11,332 nt of DNA from Flavobacterium sp. (GTDB lineage Bacteria; Bacteroidota; Bacteroidia; Flavobacteriales; Flavobacteriaceae): NCBI GenBank assembly GCA_004296145.1, contig SEBM01000078.1:1-11332 (forward strand), read 5' to 3'. Made by a program: the position numbers and the translations under genes. Each line of letters starts with the position of its first letter. Position 1 is the stretch's first letter. Below the pieces are notes generated by a model. It saw nothing but the letters and a program-made list of their open reading frames with translations, was not told the origin of the DNA and did not search any database. This document shows positions 5,928-11,332 of the stretch, in pieces.

Positions 5928-8018
5928 ATGGAAAGTTTTAGAACAGAAATAGAAAATCCGATCGTACAAAAGGAGATCATCGATTTAGAGAAAAAAATTC
6001 ACTTATTCCGTGGAGGAAAAATTGATGATGAGCGTTTTCGTAGTCTTCGTTTAGCGCGCGGAATTTACGGACAACGTCAGGAAGGTGTACAAATGATCCG
6101 TATTAAATTGCCTTATGGTAAAGTTACCAGCGAGCAATTGGTGCGTATCACAAAAGTTTCTGACGAATATTCTACTGGCCGTTTGCATATTACAACGCGT
6201 CAGGATATTCAGATTCACTATGTAAGTCTGGACAGAACTCCGGAACTTTGGGCAAATCTGGCTAAAGATGATATTACATTGCGTGAAGCTTGTGGAAACA
6301 CCGTAAGAAATATTACAGGAAGCGAATTGGCGGGTGTAGATGTAAACGAACCATTTGATGTTTCGCCTTATGCACACGGCATGTTTCAATATTTATTGAG
6401 AAACCCAATCTGTCAGGAAATGGGACGTAAATTCAAAATTTCGTTCTCTTCTTCAGACGAAGATACGGCTTTGAGTTATTTACACGATTTAGGATTTATT
6501 CCGAAAATTAAAGATGGACAACGCGGATTCAAAATCATGTTCGGAGGAGGTTTAGGATCTCAGCCAGCACACGCTGAATTACTTTCAGAATTTGTTCCGG
6601 TAAACGAAATTATCCCAACAGCAGAAGGAATTATCAGGATTTTTGATCGTTACGGAGAACGTGCAAAAAGAATGAAAGCGCGTATGAAATTCTTAATCAA
6701 AGAAATCGGGAAAGATGTCTTTTTAGATTTAGTTGAAAAAGAGAAAAAAGCAATCGCTTTTGAAACTTACGAAATAGATACAACTGCTTTTGACGGTCCG
6801 ATTCCGGAACCATTATTAGCTGTTCCGCAAGTTACCATTGAAGACAAAGAAGCTTATGAAACGTGGAAAGCTTCAAATGTAATTGCACAGAAACAATCGG
6901 GTTATTACGCTATCGGAATCAAAGTTTTATTAGGAGATTTTTATACTGATAAAGCCAGAGCATTAGCCGAATTAATTAAAAATTACGGAGCCAATGAATT
7001 GCGTTTTTCATTGCGTCAAAATATTGTAATCCGCCATATAAAAGAGGAAAATCTTCCTTTCTTTTATCAGGAATTAGCCAAACTGGACTTTGTTCATTTA
7101 GGTTATAATTCAACGGCAGATATTACAGCTTGTCCGGGTACAGATACTTGTAATTTGGGGATTGCAAGTAGTACCGGTATAGCTGAAGAATTAGAAAAAG
7201 TAATTAATGCCGAATATCCTCAGTACAGAAACAACAGCGAAATCGAGATTAAAATTTCGGGTTGTATGAATGCCTGCGGACAACATAATATGTCGGCAAT
7301 TGGTTTTCAGGGAATGTCTATCAACTCAGGAAAATTAGTGGCGCCAGCGTTACAGGTTTTATTGGGTGGAGGAAGATTAGGAAATGGAGAAGGACGTTTT
7401 GCTGATAAAGTAATCAAAATTCCAAGCAGAAGAGGACCAGATGCGTTACGTACAATCTTAAATGATTTTGATACGAATGCAAACGGAGAAAAATTCCTTA
7501 ACTACTATGATGCAAAAGGAGAGAAATATTTCTATGAAATCTTAAAACCTTTCGCAGACGTAACCAATCTTACAGAAGCTGATTTTATCGATTGGGGTAA
7601 CGCAGACAACTATGTAAAAGCGGTTGGAGTTGGAGAATGTGCCGGAGTTGTAATTGATTTGGTTGCTACTTTATTATTAGAAGCAAAAGACAAATTGACT
7701 TTCGCTCAGGAATCTTTCGACGAAGGAAAATGGTCAGATGCAATTTACCATGCTTACGCTGGATTTGTAAATGGCGCAAAAGCATTGTTACTTTCTGAAA
7801 ACGAAAAAACAAACAACCACGCTGGAATCGTAGATTTATTTGATAAAGTTTTTGTTGAAAGCGCTAAAATTGGTTTGCCAACAACGTTTAACGAATTGGT
7901 TTACCAAATCAATAAAGTCGAGCCTTCTGAAGCTTTCGCAAAACAATACATTGAAGAAGGAATTGCATTTTTTGCAATTATAGAAAAATACAGAGCACAA
8001 GAATTAGCAAATGCATAA
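5928..8018 (+). CDS. ferredoxin-type siroheme sulfite reductase with C-terminal HEPN-like domain
   Basis: This 696-residue protein reduces sulfite to sulfide with six electrons. Residues up to about 560 are a nitrite/sulfite reductase core with the usual two-fold repeat. The siroheme/[4Fe-4S] ligands are C402-x5-C408 in CPGTDTC and C446-x3-C450 in CMNAC. Active-site residues match those of E. coli CysI: R91 in TTRQD, R127 in NTVRN, and K168 and K170 in RKFKIS. Residues from about 565 on are extra and mostly helical, and resemble a HEPN domain, with YHAYAGFVNGAKALL at about 607-621 and a conserved-looking H631. The HEPN RNase motif R-x4-6-H is absent; the only arginine there is R689. The cys context favours sulfite over nitrite. 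The stop overlaps the cobA start by 8 bases. Confidence 0.93.
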   Translation: MESFRTEIENPIVQKEIIDLEKKIHLFRGGKIDDERFRSLRLARGIYGQRQEGVQMIRIKLPYGKVTSEQLVRITKVSDEYSTGRLHITTRQDIQIHYVSLDRTPELWANLAKDDITLREACGNTVRNITGSELAGVDVNEPFDVSPYAHGMFQYLLRNPICQEMGRKFKISFSSSDEDTALSYLHDLGFIPKIKDGQRGFKIMFGGGLGSQPAHAELLSEFVPVNEIIPTAEGIIRIFDRYGERAKRMKARMKFLIKEIGKDVFLDLVEKEKKAIAFETYEIDTTAFDGPIPEPLLAVPQVTIEDKEAYETWKASNVIAQKQSGYYAIGIKVLLGDFYTDKARALAELIKNYGANELRFSLRQNIVIRHIKEENLPFFYQELAKLDFVHLGYNSTADITACPGTDTCNLGIASSTGIAEELEKVINAEYPQYRNNSEIEIKISGCMNACGQHNMSAIGFQGMSINSGKLVAPALQVLLGGGRLGNGEGRFADKVIKIPSRRGPDALRTILNDFDTNANGEKFLNYYDAKGEKYFYEILKPFADVTNLTEADFIDWGNADNYVKAVGVGECAGVVIDLVATLLLEAKDKLTFAQESFDEGKWSDAIYHAYAGFVNGAKALLLSENEKTNNHAGIVDLFDKVFVESAKIGLPTTFNELVYQINKVEPSEAFAKQYIEEGIAFFAIIEKYRAQELANA

Positions 8019-8823
8019 TACCATAAAACCCAAAGTAACTTTAGTGGGCGCCGGTCCCGGAGACCCGGATTTGCTTACGCTAAAAGCCGTAAAAGCACTT
8101 GCTGAAGCGAAAGTGGTTTTGTACGATGCGCTTGCCAATGAAGAAATTCTGGCGCACGCTCCCAAAGATTCTATCAAATTATTTGTTGGAAAACGAAAAG
8201 GAAATCACAGTTATACGCAGGATCAGATTAATCAGTTGATTGTTGATAATGCGCTGACTTACGGAAATGTTGTACGATTAAAAGGCGGAGATCCGTTTAT
8301 TTTTGGAAGAGGAAGCGAAGAAATAGAATTCGCAGAAAGCTTCGGAATTGAAACAAAAGTAATTCCAGGAATATCTTCGGTAGTAGCAGTTCCGGCAAGT
8401 CTCGGAATTTCGATTACCAAAAGAGGCGTTTCAGAAAGCTTTTGGGCGATTACGGGAACAACATCCGACAGAAAATTATCTGCAGATGTTGCTTTGGCAT
8501 CAAAATCGTCAGCAACCGTTGTGATTTTAATGGGAATGCACAAACTGAATGAAATTGTGACATTATTTCAAAAAGAAAATAAAGGTGATTTACCTGTAGC
8601 AATCATTCAAAACGGAACTACTGCAGAAGAAAAAGTAGGCGTTGGAACAGTAAATTCTATTGAAGAAGTTGTAAAACAACAAAAACTAAGTTCGCCAGCT
8701 ATTATTGTTCTCGGAGAAGTTGTGAAAGAGAGCAATAAATTAAAAGGTTTCTACGAAGAATTTTGTCAAAAGAAACAATTGGATAAAATGTTCCGTCAGA
8801 ACCAATTAATTGGTAAAAAATAA
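8011..8823 (+). CDS. cobA: uroporphyrinogen-III C-methyltransferase (SUMT)
   Basis: This 270-residue enzyme transfers two methyl groups from SAM to uroporphyrinogen III to make precorrin-2, the first step towards siroheme. Family motifs are VGAGPGDPDLLTLKA at 12-26, VRLKGGDPFIFGRG at 88-101 and PGISS at 119-123. It is the stand-alone form, without the CysG N-terminal half, which is encoded by the next gene. A charged tail of about 30 residues after 240 goes beyond the core fold. The 8-base overlap with the sulfite reductase gene indicates coupled translation and fits its role in supplying siroheme to that enzyme. Supply to a nitrite reductase elsewhere is also possible. Confidence 0.94.
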   Translation: MHNTIKPKVTLVGAGPGDPDLLTLKAVKALAEAKVVLYDALANEEILAHAPKDSIKLFVGKRKGNHSYTQDQINQLIVDNALTYGNVVRLKGGDPFIFGRGSEEIEFAESFGIETKVIPGISSVVAVPASLGISITKRGVSESFWAITGTTSDRKLSADVALASKSSATVVILMGMHKLNEIVTLFQKENKGDLPVAIIQNGTTAEEKVGVGTVNSIEEVVKQQKLSSPAIIVLGEVVKESNKLKGFYEEFCQKKQLDKMFRQNQLIGKK

Positions 8824-8840
8824 TCGATTGAAAAACATAG

Positions 8841-8902
8841 TCCACGGTTTCAATCGTGGGACAATGGGATTAACGCATAGCATATGAAACAGGATTTAAT
8901 CC
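8841..8902. repeat. two adjacent short hairpins, REP-like element
   Basis: The first stem has arms 8841-8848 and 8853-8860, 8 bp with two wobble pairs and a TTCA loop. The second has perfect 7-bp arms GGATTAA at 8867-8873 and TTAATCC at 8896-8902. The GC-richer look in AT-rich surroundings resembles the REP-type palindromic elements found in many Bacteroidota. It lies in the 131-base gap after cobA. Confidence 0.5.
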
Positions 8903-8954
8903 GACAAATATTGTAACGTCAGATTTTGTAATTTCGACGAAACAAAAAAATAAA

Positions 8955-9539
8955 ATGGAACAAAACGAATTATATCCGATTTTTTTGAAGCTTCACAATC
9001 TAAATGTATTAATTGTGGGCGGAGGAAATGTAGGTTTAGAAAAATTATCTTTTTTGCTAAAATCGAGTCCGAATGCAAATGTTGAGGTGGTAGCAAAAGA
9101 TTTCCATTTAGAAATAAAGCTTTTAGCAGAAAAACATCCTTCGATAACTTTAACAGAATCGAAGTTTAAAAAGAAAATGCTAAAAAAACGCCACATGGTA
9201 ATTGCATGTACAGACGATTTAGAAGTCAATAAAAAAGTATACGATTTGGCCAGAAAGCGTTATTTGATTTGCAATATTGCCGATACGCCCGATTTATGTG
9301 ATTATTATTTAGGCGGAATCGTAACAAAAGGAAATGTAAAAATTGCCATTTCGACCAACGGAAAATCACCGACAACGGCAAAAAGACTTCGTGAATTTTT
9401 TGAAGAAGTGATCCCGGAAGATATTAATGCAATGGTCGAAAACCTGAATGAATATAGAAAGACCTTAAAAGGCGATTTCGAAGAAAAGGTAAAAAGAATG
9501 AACGAGATTACCTCGTCATTAAAAAATAAAGAATTGTAA
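8955..9539 (+). CDS. precorrin-2 dehydrogenase / siroheme ferrochelatase (CysG N-terminal/Met8-like)
   Basis: This 194-residue protein oxidises precorrin-2 to sirohydrochlorin with NAD and probably inserts iron to give siroheme. The Rossmann NAD loop is VGGGNVGLEK at 21-30. The segment NIADTPDLCDYY at about 108-118 carries D110, in the place of the catalytic aspartate of CysG/Met8. The conserved STNGKSPTTAKRLREF follows at 133-148, and then the helical dimerisation tail. Its length is normal for the stand-alone form. It completes the siroheme path begun by CobA. Its gene is set apart from cobA by palindromic elements and may have its own promoter. Its last codons are repeated at 9590-9624, outside the gene. 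Confidence 0.93.
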   Translation: MEQNELYPIFLKLHNLNVLIVGGGNVGLEKLSFLLKSSPNANVEVVAKDFHLEIKLLAEKHPSITLTESKFKKKMLKKRHMVIACTDDLEVNKKVYDLARKRYLICNIADTPDLCDYYLGGIVTKGNVKIAISTNGKSPTTAKRLREFFEEVIPEDINAMVENLNEYRKTLKGDFEEKVKRMNEITSSLKNKEL

Positions 9540-9541
9540 GA

Positions 9542-9588
9542 GTTCCGGAGGAACGGTTCATATTATAGCGTCGGGTTTTAACCCGATG
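9542..9588. repeat. two adjacent short hairpins, REP-like element
   Basis: GTTCC-GGA-GGAAC at 9542-9554 and a 9-bp stem with arms 9569-9577 and 9580-9588 (core CGGGTT/AACCCG) follow directly after the siroheme synthase stop. The second stem is not followed by a T-run, so a simple terminator is unlikely. It sits between the gene's 3' end and a duplicate of that end. Confidence 0.5.
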
Positions 9589-9589
9589 G

Positions 9590-9627
9590 TGAATGAGATT
9601 ACATCTTCATTAAAAAATAAAGAGTAA
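9590..9627 (+). pseudogene. duplicated 3' tail of the siroheme synthase gene
   Basis: Bases 9590-9624 match 9499-9533, the end of the siroheme synthase gene, at 31 of 35 positions. Read in the matching frame both encode NEITSSLKNKE, and a stop follows here directly. All four differences are synonymous third-base changes. It has no start of its own, is out of frame with the gene and looks like a remnant. Confidence 0.75.
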
Positions 9628-9660
9628 AAAGTTTCGAAAAGAAATAAATGATAAAAATCA

Positions 9661-9691
9661 TTGAAAGTACAAGGATTTATTCGTTTCTTTG
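9661..9691 (+). promoter_or_regulatory. possible promoter of the ferredoxin-NADP reductase gene
   Basis: TTG at 9661-9663 is followed after 20 bases by TTTCTTTG at 9684-9691, one base off TAnnTTTG. The start codon is 34 bases further on. Confidence 0.45.
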
Positions 9692-9724
9692 CGTTATTAA
9701 GAATGATTATAAACAACAACCATA

Positions 9725-10777
9725 ATGATTAAAACAGATATACTTATAATTGGAGCAGGACCAACAGGTTTATTTGCCGTTTTCGAGGCAGGATTATTAA
9801 AATTAAAATGCCACATTCTAGATGCTTTACCACAGCCGGGAGGACAACTTTCTGAACTTTATCCAAAAAAACCAATCTACGATATTCCTGGATTCCCAGA
9901 AGTATTAGCAGGAGATTTAGTTGACGGATTAATGGAACAAATTAAACAATTTGAACCAGGTTTTACTTTAGGAGAACGTGCTGAAACAGTAGAAAAGCAA
10001 GAAGACGGAAGTTTTATCGTAACTTCAAACAAAGGAACTAAATTTCACGCGCCGGTTATTGCTATCGCTGGAGGTTTAGGAAGTTTCGAGCCTCGTAAAC
10101 CACTAATTGAAGATATCGAGTTTTATGAAGATAAAGGAGTAAAATACTTCATCAAAAATCCGGAAAAATTCAGAGATAAAAGAGTTGTTATTGCAGGAGG
10201 AGGAGATTCAGCGTTAGACTGGTCTATTTTCTTAGCAAACGTAGCTTCAGAAGTAACTTTGATTCACCGTAGAAATGAATTTAGAGGTGCTTTAGATTCA
10301 GTTGAAAAAGTACAGGAACTTAAAACTGCTGGAAAAATTAAACTGGTTACACCAGCAGAAGTTATCGGAATCAACGGAGCAGAACACGTAGAATCTTTGG
10401 ATATCGAAGAAAACGGCGCACACCGCAAAATCGAATGTGACTATTTTATTCCACTTTTCGGATTGACTCCAAAATTAGGTCCAATCGGAGACTGGGGATT
10501 AGAAATCGAGAAAAACGCGATTAAAGTAAACAACGCATTAGATTACCAAACTAATATTCCTGGAATCTTCGCCATTGGAGATATCAACACATACCCAGGA
10601 AAATTAAAGTTAATTCTTTGTGGTTTCCACGAAGCAACTTTAATGTGCCAGGCCGCATACGGAATCATCAATCCGGGTAAAAAATACGTATTAAAATATA
10701 CAACAGTATCAGGAGTAGACGGTTTCGACGGAACTCGTAAAGAAGCGCCAAAAGCGGTTGTGAAAGCGATAGTTTAA
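9725..10777 (+). CDS. ferredoxin-NADP reductase, thioredoxin-reductase-like type
   Basis: This 350-residue flavoprotein has two dinucleotide-binding sites: the FAD site GAGPTG at 10-15 with GDINTYPGK at 285-293, and the NADPH site GGGDSALDW at 158-166 with HRRNEFR at 181-187, which should hold the 2'-phosphate. The CxxC redox pair of thioredoxin reductase is missing from the NADPH domain, which marks the YumC-type ferredoxin/flavodoxin-NADP reductases, and the length fits. Lying after the siroheme genes, it most likely reduces the ferredoxin that feeds the sulfite reductase. No ferredoxin gene is visible here. It has its own putative promoter and is followed by a strong terminator. Other roles for reduced ferredoxin in the cell are possible. 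Confidence 0.92.
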   Translation: MIKTDILIIGAGPTGLFAVFEAGLLKLKCHILDALPQPGGQLSELYPKKPIYDIPGFPEVLAGDLVDGLMEQIKQFEPGFTLGERAETVEKQEDGSFIVTSNKGTKFHAPVIAIAGGLGSFEPRKPLIEDIEFYEDKGVKYFIKNPEKFRDKRVVIAGGGDSALDWSIFLANVASEVTLIHRRNEFRGALDSVEKVQELKTAGKIKLVTPAEVIGINGAEHVESLDIEENGAHRKIECDYFIPLFGLTPKLGPIGDWGLEIEKNAIKVNNALDYQTNIPGIFAIGDINTYPGKLKLILCGFHEATLMCQAAYGIINPGKKYVLKYTTVSGVDGFDGTRKEAPKAVVKAIV

Positions 10778-10778
10778 T

Positions 10779-10818
10779 CTGAGGTGCTGAGGTTCTAAGA
10801 GACTAAGCTACTAAGGTT
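10779..10818 (+). repeat. 8-base tandem repeat array (words CTGAGGTN/CTAAGNNN)
   Basis: Five units in perfect register: CTGAGGTG, CTGAGGTT, CTAAGAGA, CTAAGCTA, CTAAGGTT. The array is partly complementary to the array on the other side of the terminator. Confidence 0.75.
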
Positions 10819-10829
10819 TTTATATAGTG

Positions 10830-10862
10830 AAGCCCAAACTTTAAAAAGTTTGGGCTTTTTTT
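10830..10862 (+). terminator. intrinsic terminator after the ferredoxin-NADP reductase gene
   Basis: A 12-bp perfect stem has arms 10830-10841 (core AGCCCAAACTT) and 10846-10857, with a TAAA loop, and is followed by an uninterrupted T-run to 10862. This is the clearest terminator of the window and ends the sulfur block. Confidence 0.9.
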
Positions 10863-10898
10863 AGCTTAGCATCTTAGAAGCTTAACATCTCAGCACCT
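10859..10898 (-). repeat. 8-base tandem repeat array, inverted relative to 10779-10818
   Basis: On the plus strand the units are TTTTAGCT, TAGCATCT, TAGAAGCT, TAACATCT, CAGCACCT. The reverse complement reads as CTGAGATG/CTAAGATG-like units, matching the upstream array at about 26 of 35 positions in ungapped alignment. Confidence 0.7.
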
Positions 10899-10910
10899 TA
10901 AAAAAAAACG

Positions 10911-10918
10911 TATCTTTG
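10911..10918 (+). promoter_or_regulatory. -7 promoter box for the toxin-antitoxin pair
   Basis: TATCTTTG matches TAnnTTTG exactly, 23 bases before the ATG at 10942. No TTG is seen at the -33 position. Transcription would start near 10925, so the upstream TTG codon at 10933 is an unlikely start. Confidence 0.55.
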
Positions 10919-10941
10919 TGTTTATATAAATTTTGATTATC

Positions 10942-11169
10942 ATGAATTTAGAAGCTAGAAAATATCAGTTTATTCAGGAGTTGGTGAAAGTTGAGGATGA
11001 AAGTATTTTAGAAAAACTGGAATTGGTTTTGAAAGCAAATCAAAACGATTGGTTTGATGATTTATCAGAAACGGAAAAAAATGAAATTCAAATAGGATTA
11101 AATCAGGCTGAAAAAGGAGAATTAACAAGCCATGAAGATGTTATGAAAAGATTTTCGGAATGGCATTAA
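10942..11169 (+). CDS. putative type II antitoxin
   Basis: This small acidic protein has 75 residues from the ATG at 10942. An in-frame TTG three codons earlier exists but is less likely. The N-terminal half is predicted helical (EARKYQFIQELVKVEDESILEKLELVL). It is followed by a segment DWFDDLSETEKNEIQIGLNQAEKGELTSHEDV at about 35-66 that resembles the toxin-wrapping part of short antitoxins in RelB/addiction-module families. Its stop overlaps the start of a ParE/RelE-like toxin by 10 bases, which is the usual order and coupling for such pairs. It has no recognisable DNA-binding domain. The partner supports the call; the family name is uncertain. Confidence 0.78.
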   Translation: MNLEARKYQFIQELVKVEDESILEKLELVLKANQNDWFDDLSETEKNEIQIGLNQAEKGELTSHEDVMKRFSEWH

Positions 11170-11332
11170 AATTTGTCTGGACAGCACAAGCTATAAAAGG
11201 TTTTAATAAAGTTGTAGATTATCTGGAAGCAAATTGGACAAAAAAGGAAATTTTAAACTTAGAAAATAAAATTCAACAAGTAATAAATCAAATTAATCTT
11301 AATCCAGAACAATTTCCAAAATCCGGAAAAAA
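11160..11332 (+). CDS. RelE/ParE-family toxin, partial (cut by window end)
   Basis: ATG at 11160 overlaps the antitoxin gene. Fifty-seven codons are visible before the window ends with the frame still open. The sequence begins MALKFVWTAQAIKGFNKVVDYL, followed by a helical stretch EANWTKKEILNLENKIQQVINQI and then NPEQFPKSG. This is the N-terminal plan of ParE/RelE toxins: a first strand, the WT.A...F..I.dYl helix, a second helix, then the 'NP..fP.sg' turn. The catalytic or gyrase-binding C-terminal half is beyond the window, so RelE-like RNase and ParE-like gyrase inhibitor cannot be told apart. Confidence 0.82.
   Translation, partial: MALKFVWTAQAIKGFNKVVDYLEANWTKKEILNLENKIQQVINQINLNPEQFPKSGK

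Noticed and set aside
6051..6389. 112-codon minus-strand open frame over the sulfite reductase
   Set aside because: Antisense shadow of conserved reductase sequence, with no promoter or family features.
5928..8018. Assignment of the siroheme enzyme as nitrite reductase
   Set aside because: The fold and motifs alone do not decide, but the gene lies between cysN and siroheme genes with no nitrate or nitrite genes in sight, so sulfite reductase is preferred.
10933..10941. TTG start three codons upstream for the antitoxin
   Set aside because: It would lie only about 8 bases from the predicted transcription start; the ATG at 10942 is the normal choice.

Overview
The window looks like a chromosomal piece of a Flavobacterium-type bacterium (Bacteroidota). 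It is AT-rich, starts lack strong Shine-Dalgarno sites, and several intergenic regions carry the Bacteroidota promoter form TTTG/TTG-N17-23-TAnnTTTG. The proteins also look flavobacterial, notably a sulfite reductase with a C-terminal HEPN-like domain. I infer the genus; I did not search for it.

Layout. An Rrf2-family regulator with four cysteines (158-568) faces a TSUP/TauE membrane protein on the minus strand (668-1450), and a 26-bp inverted repeat lies between them. A 311-base intergenic region (1451-1761) follows. It holds a good promoter with a perfect palindrome between its boxes and a short leader whose hairpin ends at the next start codon. From 1762 a plus-strand sulfate assimilation cluster runs: a second TSUP permease, cysH, cysD, cysN, ferredoxin-type sulfite reductase, cobA (uroporphyrinogen-III methyltransferase, overlapping the reductase by 8 bases), a Met8/CysG-N-like siroheme synthase and a thioredoxin-reductase-like ferredoxin-NADP reductase. 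A strong terminator at about 10830-10862 closes it. The window ends in a RelB/ParE-like toxin-antitoxin pair, with the toxin cut off by the edge.

How the genes work together. Sulfate is moved by a TSUP protein (inferred). CysD and CysN activate it to APS, and CysH, which has the Fe-S cysteine set of APS reductases, makes sulfite directly, so no APS kinase is needed and none is seen. The siroheme reductase turns sulfite into sulfide. CobA and the Met8-like enzyme build its siroheme, and the flavin reductase probably supplies electrons through a ferredoxin encoded elsewhere.

The least ordinary part is between the genes. Many spacers are built of degenerate 7-base repeats, each spacer with its own word but the same period. 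One pair of such arrays forms a 33-bp inverted repeat just before the sulfite reductase, and an 8-base version wraps the terminator. The siroheme synthase gene is flanked by short palindromic elements and is followed by a second, diverged copy of its own 3' coding tail.
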